From: Chionis minor
Taxonomy: Eukaryota; Chordata; Aves; Charadriiformes; Chionididae
NCBI GenBank assembly: GCA_013398295.1
Contig: VZSF01005563.1
Coordinates: forward strand, 121,525 to 185,524
DNA length: 64,000 nucleotides
Direction: 5' to 3'
Part shown: piece by piece, positions 1 through 11,100 of the stretch
Numbering within the stretch: the stretch's first letter is position 1
How the letters are laid out: every line of letters begins with the position of its first letter
Notes under the pieces: generated by a model
Seen by the model: the letters and a program-made list of their open reading frames with translations, nothing else
Told to the model about the DNA's origin: nothing
Databases searched by the model: none
Made by a program: the position numbers and the translations under genes

Positions 1-3000
1 CTAATGATTATCCTTCATCTATTTGAAAGATAAGACACTGATTTCCTTTAGAGACAGAATTTTTGTTGGAGTTTTTTTAACTATTTCTATTAACACTAAT
101 TTGCAGAACATAAATAACACAGCACACAAAACTACTTGTAAAATCTGAGAAAGATCAACAGAAATAAATCTGACAATTTCAGGCAAAGCTGTTGCATGTG
201 TAAAAACTGCTTGGGAACCAAAGCTTCTGGAGCAGCAAACACACTTCATTCCTCAAAGTTTCCTGCTGACTCCTTCCATGAACCTTTATAATATTAAACT
301 TTAAACCAAAATGATATTTAACAAAATTTTGTATTAAATGCACACTGTTTAGTACAGTCTCAGAGCCCAGCAGTGGTCTGCAGGCCTCAGGACCACTGCA
401 ATATATCAACCATATTCACAGTACAGGAGAGAATGCCATATAGATGGGTTTATCTGAATTTGTCCTCCTTCTCAGGCAGAAAGAAAATGTGTTTGGGACA
501 GAAAATCCTCCCCAAATGCCATCTGACTACATCATATACTTGGCAGGAAGTTCCAGAGAAGCTAGATTTATTTTGGGCTGAGCACTGTGCCAATGCAGTT
601 GCGTAGCTTCTGACTTGCATGAGCCTTACGTCCTGCCAGTTCAGAGCATGGACAAGAGCATATATCTGCTTACAGAAGACCAGAAGGTTCCACACACTCT
701 GATTCAAAGGGAATTACTTTTCTAATAAGGACCTCCTTATCGCGTTCAGCAAAAAGCCCAGTCATTATTTGGTTTCGTCTCATACATACACCTCCCCATC
801 TCTGGGGAGGAATTTCCACTTCCTCCCCAGAACTGGTCTGTGAGTATAGACATGCTTAAGTCCACTTCATCTCAGAAATGTCCGAACTGATGTGCGTGTG
901 CTGTACTAATGCAGCAGGAACATGGATTTACTGAGCCTGGTAAGGTCACATGTGCACTAATGCACCCTGAATACAGCAGACCTACCACACATATGCTATG
1001 CAGATCATTTCCGAGCAAGAAGTCCTACACAGAGATTAGGGAGCAATACATATAGACAGACTTCATTTGGAATCACGACAAACAAACATTTTTAATAACA
1101 TCTTCAGGGTGACAGAAGGACTGAAAGTTTCAGAATTATCAAAAAAAGGAAAAAAAGTGTTCAAAACCAGAAAACACAATTTCTCTTTTCTGTTCCACTC
1201 TTCCATCCAGACTTTTAAATATGAGCCAGGGAACATAAGAATGAGGGAAAGCACTTGTAATGCTTAAAAGGATATTACAGAGTCAAGTTCTTCCATCACT
1301 TGTATATTCTACTAAGTCATGTGCATTGAATAATAATTAGACATTCATCCCCTGGAACAAAACTGGAAAACCACTTCTGGCAAAACTCAAGCCTGGATGC
1401 ACTCCAAAGCATATGGAGAGTAACGGATCAAAATGCAACATAACTTGCCAGTTTTTTACTAAGTGTACTTTTTATTTAAAACATTTTTATGGTTAAAGAG
1501 TATGAAAGTGTTTCTTTGTTTAATACTACAGAGAGCTTAATTCTGCACAGTATCTCACATAACCATTGTGCACTGATCTTCTCCAAATCTGAGTTGCTCG
1601 CTCCATTTGTTTTACATATTAGAAAGAACAGATAAAAAAAGTGTAGGCTGATCTTGTTAGAAATCCTGTTTCATTCCTTCTTCAAGTTGGTTTATGGATC
1701 ACAGGACACATTTCAGGTAGGCTGACATGATGTCTGAAAGCATTAGCTCACACTGGCTTGGGTGCCATATACTGGACACATTCACATTTTTAAGAGCAGC
1801 CTGTGCATGCTTAAGATTATGCTAGTGTCTTGAATTATTTATATTCAAAGTAATCAAACTCAGTAAACAACATTGGAGATACCTTTCAAAATAAAATAAG
1901 ATAACCACCAAAATGGAAAACAGGACGTATCCCTGTAAAAGGTTAAGTGCAAAAAAAAAAAATCTTAGAGGAAAGAAAAGATATAGGAAGTTTCTGTTAT
2001 GTTAGGCTTTAAAACTTGTTTATTCTTTTGCCCTTCAAAGACAGTCTCTTGTACATTACTGAAGTCCACAGGACATCTCCAAGGAGTCTGTAAACTTGGT
2101 TCACAATCTCTAGAGGCCAGAAAACTTCCAAGCATGCAGGTATTCTTTACATGATTGTTTTCACGCACAAACCTACTGGCCTCAGCCTCACAATACAATT
2201 GCTAACTACAGCTATCAGAAAAAACTTCAGGACTATGTATCACAAATTTAAGATACTAACCTCTCCTTGTAAAACATATCACCCAACCGTAAAATCCTAT
2301 AAATACAATTAATTTTTTTGGTAGTATTGAGTAGTGTTTAAAAGTTTGTCAGGTTTGAGAGGTTTTTTTGTTGTTTTATTTGTTTTGTTATTGTTCTATG
2401 ATTTGCAGCCTAAGCACTGGGAAAAAATTGTATTTCAGAGTTCCTGTTTTGTGACAAGACTTTAATGTTGTCTCTGTGGGTCCTGAACCACTAGGTTTTG
2501 GGTTGCAGTAGGATATCTAAGAGTTCACCCTCCTCCTTCTACATAAGCTGATACTTGGCAGCACATCCTCCTTAGCCAGAAAGATCATCAACTGATTACC
2601 TATGGATCTAACATTATGCATAAAAGCTAAAGAACATGTAAAATAATAATAATAGAAGATTTACCATAGAGTATCAGTTGCAAAACAACTCATAGCCATC
2701 CTGCTCCTGTTACAGCAGGAAAGCTATAAGCTGGTATTAAGCTCTGCCTTACAGAACCCAATGTTCTATCAATTCACTTCACAACACAGTTTTCAAAAAG
2801 TCTGGAACACCAGCCAGCAAGATTTGGAAGTCACTCAGCAATACCTTCCATTGTACAACCATCTTCCCTGGTGTGCAACTTGAAATAGCACATAGCAACA
2901 CTACACAAACGTTTCCATCTTGCTCACAGCTACATCTCAGTGAGTTAAAGTCGAAGTAAATGAGAGCACTGACTTCTCTGAAGACAAATCTCAATAGAGC

Positions 3001-4817
3001 ACTCAGGAATTATTACAATTAAACCATTACTACAGTTCTCATGCACCAACAGTAACATGCAGTGACAAGAAAAGCCAATATATTGATAGCTTGCTGCCAT
3101 TCTATGGATGTATCAAATACCAACATACATTCACTGTCTAACACAGAAAAACATGTTAACGTTCAAAAAGCTACTATTAGGTCTCCTAAACCAAATTTGT
3201 ACAATATTCAAATGCAGGTTCCAGTATAAGAAAGCACAGTCAGACATATTTTTTAATCTGCAATAGAAACAAATATTTAACATCTGTGGGTTTTCTAATC
3301 AATGATCTTGCTGTCTTCCTGTTACTCAGATTTTAAAACATCATATTTTGCTTGAAAGGCCTTAAAGAAAATGTTGAGTAGAGAAAAATGTTATCGGACA
3401 TCATAGTGATCAGAGAGAGACTTAACGTCAAGGCAAAGGAGGCAAACAATTTGGAGAATCCCAATCTGAAAGGCAGCATATAGATTATGAATTCATTTTT
3501 ATTTGCATCAGATTCCTATGGGAATCCAAATGCTGCATAAGTATCTACTTCAGTAACTAGATCAAAAGCAATTTTTTCTGGTCTAAAAATCAAGTGATAC
3601 TGACCCAGACTGGCAAATACATACTATAAAGCAAACACTAAAGAGGGTAAGACTATACCGATATCTGTACACATCTCCTTAAATGTTACCTCCCATTTCA
3701 GGTACTTCCCAAAAAAGAGAGGAAGATCAGAAAAGCTCCAGATGAGGAGGAATTAAAACAAAGACTTTAAGACTCATCAAGATGAAGTTTGTATTTAATT
3801 CAATGATCACAAAGCATTTCTTAAGGTATCAACAGATGATGAACATATAAGCAGCACATATAAGAAAAGGAAATAAATTTATCCCCTCCAACACAACAAA
3901 CAGTCATCTTGAGTTACGATTTAATCAAAATAGAATGCAACAGATAAAAAGGAACCCCAGAGAATAACCCTCTGTGTACCGCAAGGTGACAACTGACTAA
4001 CATTTCACGGCAGAACTTCCCGCTACATGACAGCTACGGCACTTCCAACCAAAAATCCTTACGCGGATAGCTTAAGCAATACAAACGTGTATTTGTATAT
4101 GTAAACACAAAAGCGTGTCTGCGAACGCATACACCAATGCACAGAGCAACTCACTACTGGGCATCCAAGGTGCCCGACATTAATTCTTTTCAGAGGCGCG
4201 ATACAAGGAGCCTGCTCGTGCATGCTCTAGCCCATCCACCGGCGGGATGGATGCCCGGAGCAGCGGCCGTAGGTGTAAAGGAGGACGCGTGGAGAAGAGC
4301 ATTAGGGCCCTGGCAACGCCGCGGGGGCACCTGCCCACCTGGAAGTCTCCTGTGAGCCGGAGGGGCCCGCGGGAGCCGGCGGGCAGGCTGCCGCCTAACA
4401 GGTCCTGCCGCTCGGGGAGGGCGCTCCGCGCTGCTCGCCGCACCCCGGAGGCGGCGAGAGAGGCCCGACGCGACGGGCCGGAGGGGCGGCAACAGGCAGC
4501 GCGGCCCCCCAGCACCTGCTCCGCTGCCCCGCGCCCCCAAGGGGGCCCGCCGGCCGTAGCGACCGCCTCAGCCCCGCCGGCCGAGCCCGCTCAAGCAGCA
4601 TCGCGGTGCAGCCCAGCCCCGTCCGCCGCCAGGCGCCGGCGGGAGGGAACGACGGCCGCACCCGCGCCGGGCCGGGCGAAGTGGCGAGCCCTGCGGAGGG
4701 CGCCCGCTCCTGAGGTAACTTTGGCCGGGGGAGGGGAGCCGGGACGGGGACGGAGAGAGCGGGGAGGGAAGGGTGCTGGCACCGGCCGGCCGGCCCGCCC
4801 GCCCGCCGCCGGCCTAC
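1..4817 (-). other. DIPK1A: DIPK1A intron 1 (3' part lies outside the window)
   Basis: The exon 1 splice donor is at 4812-4817 (minus strand reads CAG|GTAGGC), so everything to its left is intron. I looked for exon 2 of this family, which encodes the signal-anchor transmembrane segment and the first cysteines, and did not find it. The stretch is AT-rich, has only short chance ORFs and shows no repeat family I recognise. The last 600 bases, from about 4180, rise into the CpG island. Confidence 0.75.
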
Positions 4818-5498
4818 CTGCGCGTAGTGGGGTTTCCTGAGCCAGGCCCCCGGGANNNNNNNNNNNNNNNNNNNNNNNNNNNNNNNNNNNNNNNNNNNNN
4901 NNNNNNNNNNNNNNNNNNNNNNNNNNNNNNNNNNNNNNNNNNNNNNNNNNNNNNNNNNNNNNNNNNNNNNNNNNNNNNNNNNNNNNNNNNNNNNNNNNNN
5001 NNNNNNNNNNNNNNNNNNNNNNNNNNNNNNNNNNNNNNNNNNNNNNNNNNNNNNNNNNNNNNNNNNNNNNNNNNNNNNNNNNNNNNNNNNNNNNNNNNNN
5101 NNNNNNNNNNNNNNNNNNNNNNNNNNNNNNNNNNNNNNNNNNNNNNNNNNNNNNNNNNNNNNNNNNNNNNNNNNNNNNNNNNNNNNNNNNNNNNNNNNNN
5201 NNNNNNNNNNNNNNNNNNNNNNNNNNNNNNNNNNNNNNNNNNNNNNNNNNNNNNNNNNNNNNNNNNNNNNNNNNNNNNNNNNNNNNNNNNNNNNNNNNNN
5301 NNNNNNNNNNNNNNNNNNNNNNNNNNNNNNNNNNNNNNNNNNNNNNNNNNNNNNNNNNNNNNNNNNNNNNNNNNNNNNNNNNNNNNNNNNNNNNNNNNNN
5401 NNNNNNNNNNNNNNNNNNNNNNNNNNNNNNNNNNNNNNNNNNNNNNNNNNNNNNNNNNNNNTCCTGAGCCAGGCCCCCGGGAAGAGCCGCCTCGCCAT
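4818..5498 (-). CDS. DIPK1A: DIPK1A coding exon 1 (N-terminus), interrupted by an assembly gap
   Basis: The minus-strand ATG is at 5496-5498, with a strong start context (G at -3, G at +4). It opens MARRLFPGAWLR before the N run. On the other side of the run the reading is PGAWLRKPHYAQ, followed by a GTAGGC splice donor at 4817. As recalled, human DIPK1A (FAM69A) begins MARSLCPGAWLRKPYYLQ and its first exon ends there, so PGAWLR has been written twice, once on each side of the gap. Collapsing the duplicate gives an 18-codon exon that matches the family. The protein is a type II ER membrane protein of the divergent FAM69/DIPK kinase-like family; its activity is poorly known. Only the short cytoplasmic N-terminus is in this window. 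Identification rests on this one exon plus synteny with MTF2 and TMED5. Confidence 0.85.
4856..5461. other. Assembly gap (606 N), probably false
   Basis: The N run is flanked by the same 21 bases in direct orientation, at 4835-4855 and 5462-5482. This is the signature of two contigs that overlap but were not merged. The coding sequence runs through without loss if the two copies are collapsed. See findings. Confidence 0.95.
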
Positions 5499-5591
5499 GG
5501 CAATCACACATCCCCGCAGCGGGCGGCGATGGGAGGCGGAGCGGCGAGGAGCGCTTCCCCGCCTGCCGCTGCAGCCGCGCCGCCGGCTCGG

Positions 5592-5624
5592 GAAGAAGAA
5601 GGAGGAGGAGGAGGAGGAGGAGGG
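5592..5624. repeat. GAA/GGA trinucleotide repeat in the DIPK1A 5' UTR region
   Basis: Purine-only run of GAA then GGA units on the plus strand (polypyrimidine on the transcribed minus strand). It lies about 100 bases upstream of the DIPK1A start codon and is likely to vary in length between individuals. Confidence 0.85.
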
Positions 5625-7106
5625 AGCGCGGCGGCCGACCCTCCCCTCAGCCACCGGCGGCCGCGCTCCCCCGGGCACCGGCCGAGCGGCGGCAGCAGCT
5701 GTCAGCGGGCAGAAAAGGGCGGGCAGCGGCCGCCGCGGCCGACGGAGAAGCGCGCCCACCGCGCCTCCCTCTGCTTAAAGCGGGGCGATCGCCGCGGCTG
5801 TGAGGGGAGCGGGGCGGGGNCCATTTGCCTGGGCCTTTATTAACACAGGTTGGGGACATCAGTCTCATAAAGCGGGGAAAAAATTATCAATGGCCCCTGC
5901 CCCAGAGGATCTCTCAGTGCTTCACGCACTGCAAGATGTCTTAGCCCATTGAAATTAGCTGCTAACTTCAAGTAAAATCATCCTTTCTTACCTAAAGTTT
6001 TACTTTTGTTCTGCCTTCTCATGTTCATGACTTGATTTTTAATTCTTTTAACGCAGTGTGTTTAGTAGAGTCAAAGTCAGAAGCTGGGGACTCTCCCTGT
6101 TCAGATGCTTTTTCGGCTGTGAGACTTCAGGCAAAAAGATTATTGCCACGGTGTGGGGATAAAAATAATGCAGTGATGAACGTAGCGTTTTATGGCTTTT
6201 GGTGTTCCGTACACTTACCAAAGAAGCCTTCTTTGATGAAAAGATGAGTCACAAAAATACTACTATAAGAATAAGTTACATATTTTTGGCAGGGCTTACT
6301 CTTAAGGAAAGATGCGTATCTGGAAACCAAATGTTAGGAGCGCACAAAGTATTAAAACTGCAGAATTTAAAGATACTTGCGCTTTAAGATTCAAGAACAG
6401 TCTGCCACTGCTTTTTGAATGATATAATCACTGCCAGAGTCACTCTGAAGTATAAATCTGAAAATTAATTAGTAAGATTTGGCACTCCTGTAAAAGCAAG
6501 GCTTTAATAACAGCCAGCGACTCTCACAGTAAGGGTGTTTTCTTCTCTTCCTATTCAGGCAGGCCCAGATGGCCGCGCTTTCTGCATCACCTCCCTCTAC
6601 AGTTCAGTGGTTTGCACAAGTTTAGCTAGATTACGGGCACGCAACGGAAAGACAACACAAGAGGAGACCACAGAGCAAACATTTAAAGGTTTTGCTGAAT
6701 AACCTCAAGCCATTACTTCATCCAGTGCTCTATGCCAACCCTTGGAATGACAGGCTGGGAGCAATCGTGAAATGTGGGTCTCCCATATGGCAGGCAAGGA
6801 TCTAAATGTTTCATTCCTGTTATGTCTGGATCCAAACAGTTCCTGGCATGTGTTCATTAGGGGATATATTTTTCACTTAGTACATGAGATCTTAGTCATC
6901 TGTGAGAGCAGGTGCTTTATTCCAGCACCAAAGTGTTTAGCTCTTCTTCAAGTACTCTTTGTGCCCAGGCTTTGCAAAATGCTAAAAAGTAGGGGTATTT
7001 AAGCCAAAAATGAATGGCCATTTCAGCTACCTGTTAAACACAGAATTCCCGGTTAAGCCTCAGTGATATAGGTTGTCCTGACCTAAGAAGTAGCCTAAGT
7101 TAGTAT

Positions 7107-7600
7107 TGTTTATGTTAGCCTTAACTAACTAATAATGAACAGAACGCTGTATTGTTTGATGTCCCAACTCTCCGGGCCATCATCAGAGAAAGAACATGAG
7201 GGGTTCATTGTATATAGGATGAGTTATGCGACAGCCTGGCAAGGAAGATGTCCAGCTGGCCAACTTGGCAACAAAACCTGCTTTTAAGGTGTCCTGAAGT
7301 GAACTACCTTCATTATAATACTAAAAAAACACACTCACAGGTCAAGAAGACCCTTACCTAGGTGCTACTGCAAGCGCAGTAGCAGAAGACTATGGCACAG
7401 CAGATATTATAATTATATGCAAATTACTGACAAATCATTGTAAATGGGAGTGTAACTTGTAACTTTTGTGTATAAATATAGCTAAGAAACTGGCCTAAGG
7501 TGTGCTTGATCTGTGGAAATGCCACCTACCACCCAGGCATGAATAAATACAGTATCTCTCCTGAGCATGTGAGATTGCTTAATTGCACACCAGGCACGAA
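7107..7600 (+). mobile_element. Probable solo LTR of an endogenous retrovirus (ends approximate)
   Basis: A TATA box (tataaatata, 7471-7480) is followed 70 bases later by a polyadenylation signal (aataaa, 7542-7547), then a U5-like stretch rich in cca/cac up to about 7600. This compact promoter-to-poly(A) spacing is typical of retroviral LTRs. The wording around the poly(A) signal resembles avian ERVL-type LTRs as I recall them. No gag, pol or env coding sequence is present next to it, so it would be a solo LTR. Target-site duplications could not be placed, so the boundaries are estimates. Confidence 0.4.
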
Positions 7601-8556
7601 TCCACTTTTCAGCCATCAGTAGAGGCAACTCCCATGAAAAACTAGGCCAGGTAAGCCTGAACAGTAACAGGAAAGGTATAACGTGCATTGACTTGGCATT
7701 CAGTGGGTGTGCAAAACCAAAGGAATATTCTGAAGACCATGGGGCAGATGCAGAAAAGCAACTGGGATAGAACATAAATCATTCCGATGTGTTATTTATG
7801 GTACAGCCTTTCCATTCACACATGCCTTTCCATTCTGCAGTTCACACATTATCCATTTTTGTATACCAATGCCAAAACTTTGGTATATCTTAACACCCAA
7901 GCAGTAAAAGTTATGCTGATTTATTGCTACCTGTTAATACTTAAGTTTCCTATCCAGCTATATCAACACTGAGTGTTGTTATTCTAAGTGATGCAGGGCT
8001 TGTGTGTAAGACAGAAATCAACTGCTGATTATACAAATGCAGTGTTTGTCACTCACAGTGTCAAAAGGTAAATGGGGTTTTATAATACCTTCTTACCTTC
8101 ACCTTCAGTTCTGTGACAACTTGGAGCTTATTACATACTAAGAGTAACTCAGAAAAACCTAAAAGTGGTTATATGTATTGAAGTGTCCAGGAATTCTGGA
8201 CATACAATGAACGAAAATATGAGACTAATGAGGAGAATGGAAAACTACAGAGAAGAATCTGACTTCTTCAAGATACTCAGTATAATGTGCACCTTTATAA
8301 ATATAATAAAGAATTTTATCCAAGTTCTTTTGAAGGAAAGTCTGTGTTACTTGAGCAAGTAATACAGGTTTTAATGTTAAACAAAAGCTAAACATTAGCT
8401 TATTGCAATGGTGCTGGATTGCTTCTTATACAGTTATTTGAAGCAGCTGCACCCACACAGTGATTTAACTCAAATGCTATCATAAGAGACTCCATGGGAA
8501 ATCCTCTGAGTTCACACACTGTCCCTACCACCATATTATATGCAGGGAGCCTCTGG

Positions 8557-8604
8557 CTAATGTTAATAATCACAAGACTTCTAATGTTAATAATCACAAG
8601 ACTT
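8557..8604. repeat. 24-base exact tandem duplication
   Basis: The unit beginning ctaatgttaataatcacaag occurs twice back to back, 8557-8580 and 8581-8604, without mismatch. This indicates a recent slippage or duplication event in non-coding DNA. Confidence 0.95.
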
Positions 8605-9554
8605 CTCTTTTTCACAGCAGCTTTTCCAATTTTCAGTCTGCCTAGTGTGGCTTCCTGGATTAGTGCTCTTACTTGTTGGATGTGCCTACACACCGCTAGG
8701 AATGGAATGTCTTAGTACTTGCCAGTTACCTTGGTTTGTAATTACTTTTAATAAATGTATTTACACAATATACATCATGACAATGATTTACAATAAAACC
8801 ACCTGCATTTCCTAAAATAAAGTCTACAAAAACTTGAAGGTTTCCCTCTCTTCATATAACGCAGCTATCAAGGTGCTTGCTCAGAGATCTGTCTGGGAGT
8901 CATTTTTATACAGACCCTCCTTCCTTAGGCTTGTCTTTGTGGAAGAGATTGAAGATCTGGGGACAGATCCAACCTTTAGACCTAAACTTTCCCTCATGTT
9001 CCCTTCAGAGTGAGATTCTATTTCATTCCCCTTCTGCAAATTTCTGTGAACTCTGATTTAATCACTGTGTTAACTTTAATTTTATCCTAATAGATTATTT
9101 CTTATCACATTCAAATTCTTAAAAATGCATGAATAGGTGGAGCCATCTCTTACCCAGAAAACAGACAAAGGCTGTTAAGGATTCCCTTGTGACTTAACTT
9201 GTTATAAACAAATCATTAATCTATTTGAGGAAACAGACTCTTCTAGCCAGCAGGTTTCATTTCTAAGGCTGTATTTATATGGTCACTTTAATGTCACATA
9301 TATTCACCCTGCTGCAGAAGCAGATGGCGTCACCTTCTTCTCTCGCTGTTGGTGCCTACCCTCTCTCTTGGGTTGGCACAGCCATTTCTGTTGTATAAAG
9401 AAATAGATCCATGATCTGAACTAAAAACTAATCTTAATTCTTTGTTCCTCTAAGTTGGGTTAGAGGCAGTCCAATTCCTTTCATCAGTAGTTTGGATTTA
9501 TGCCAGAGTACAGTGGTTATTTTTAACCACTGAAACTTTTATCTTATTTAAACA

Positions 9555-9580
9555 TATCTATCTATCTATCTGTCTATCTG

Positions 9581-9639
<59 letters not shown>

Positions 9640-9645
9640 CTCTCA
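9555..9645. repeat. (TATC)n microsatellite
   Basis: About 22 TATC units, with two TGTC variants near the left end. It is followed by a TCTC step and a short AT/TATA-rich tail to about 9700. Confidence 0.97.
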
Positions 9646-11027
9646 TATATCTTGTATCTATATACATGAATTCATACATAGATATATATGTACAGTCAGA
9701 TAAATGACATAAATGTATGTGACATTTCTAGCTCTTGACTGAGATTAGATCCAACTATTACTAAACATTCAGAGATGCTGATTAATTTTGGGTACAAGTT
9801 TTGGGTATTGTGTCTTTGAGAGACACAATATCTACTGGTTTTTCTGGTATATAGTTTAAAATTCAAAATTTACTAGAAAATATTAGAGTCTTAAATAATA
9901 TGTCTTAATAACATAACATGTTTAGGGTAAATAGGTCTTCATAAATTCAGAATGAAAAGCTCTGTTTATTACAGGCCTTTATACGTTAGAGGACTGAGGA
10001 AACTCCAAAAATACTCTCCTCAGAAGAAAACATTTGAAGGTAGTCATTACCTCATTAATGGTCAATTGTAAGCAAATGCTAATCAATAGGTCACGTTTGT
10101 GTTCCCAAAAGTTTGTTTCAAAGTCTACAAAGACAACACAGTTCTGATTCAATCAACCAATAAAATTAAGTTTCCTTTGCACATACTTGTCTTTTCAAGT
10201 CTATTCTCTCTATTAATTGCTGGGGTTACAAGGTTCAAGAATTTTACTCAAGATTAATTGAGGTTGTATGTTGAAATGCATGGTCAGAATACACTTGCTA
10301 GCATTAATCTCTTTTTGGTTTGGAAATCATTTTATCATTTTCAGACAACTTATTTTTGCCTAATGATTTTTTAAAAGTACCCAGCTTTCAACATGGTTAT
10401 TTTCCTTAATTATCCAGGCTGTTTCCTTCTTTGAATTAGTGGCAAAATAAAGTTATAATCTACTATGAACTTTGATTCACATTACTTGAAGTAAAATAGT
10501 TGTTTTTTATTTTTATAATCAGAATGTTAGAGTCTTAATTCCTATTTATGGACTTTCCCATAAGGGTAGTCTGAACGGCATTTTCTTAATGCCCTACTGC
10601 CATTTCCCAAAACTTTTTACCCTGAATTAGCACTTCCACCTTCCTCCTTACTTTATAAGGTAGCTCAGAGAGCTAGGAAACATCCAAGTTCTAGCCCACA
10701 CACTTTCAAAAATCCTACATAGGTTCTAAATACTGAATTCCAGTACTGAAGCTAGTAGATGCTGACATGAGGAGGACAATGGTGAGAAGGAGATGGCAGC
10801 AGAATTCGATTCAGAATGAAGACGTTAGTTTTTAACTCCTAAGGAAGTTTGGTATGGGAACAAGTTACCGAGCAGGGTAGTACATTTCTGAATATGCGAT
10901 GTACTTAATTAAGAGCTCTGGCTTGAGTGCAATGAGGAAAACAGCTGCAATGGTTTAATGCATTGCTACCCCCAGCTGTCCTGCCATCCCCTCTGCCGGA
11001 GGACATTTCCACAACAGAACTGTTTCA

Positions 11028-11100
11028 GTTCACAGTCTAGCGTATTTGCTTTAATTGCCTGTGAACGTCACACTAAACACTAAAATGCTAGACTGTGAAC
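11028..11100. repeat. 14-base perfect inverted repeat
   Basis: gttcacagtctagc at 11028-11041 is the exact reverse complement of gctagactgtgaac at 11087-11100, with a 45-base spacer. It could form a stem in DNA or RNA. No flanking duplication or element identity was seen. Confidence 0.8.

Larger units (their letters stand above)
4180..5819 (-). promoter_or_regulatory. DIPK1A: CpG island promoter of DIPK1A
   Basis: The sequence changes sharply from AT-rich to very GC- and CpG-rich at about 4180 and back at 5820. The DIPK1A start codon lies inside, so the 5' UTR and transcription start should be upstream of it on the minus strand, at 5499 to about 5800. No TATA box is evident, which is usual for a broad housekeeping-type promoter. 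The island could also fire an antisense transcript towards the right; the sequence alone does not show one. Confidence 0.75.

Noticed and set aside
4395..5759. Very long ORFs through the DIPK1A CpG island and the N run on both strands
   Set aside because: Their length comes from N codons and from the lack of stops in GC-rich DNA. Only the short MARRLFPGAWLR frame matches a known protein.
9555..9645. Regular short repeats that could suggest an array
   Set aside because: Simple TATC microsatellite without unique spacers; CRISPR does not apply in a vertebrate genome.
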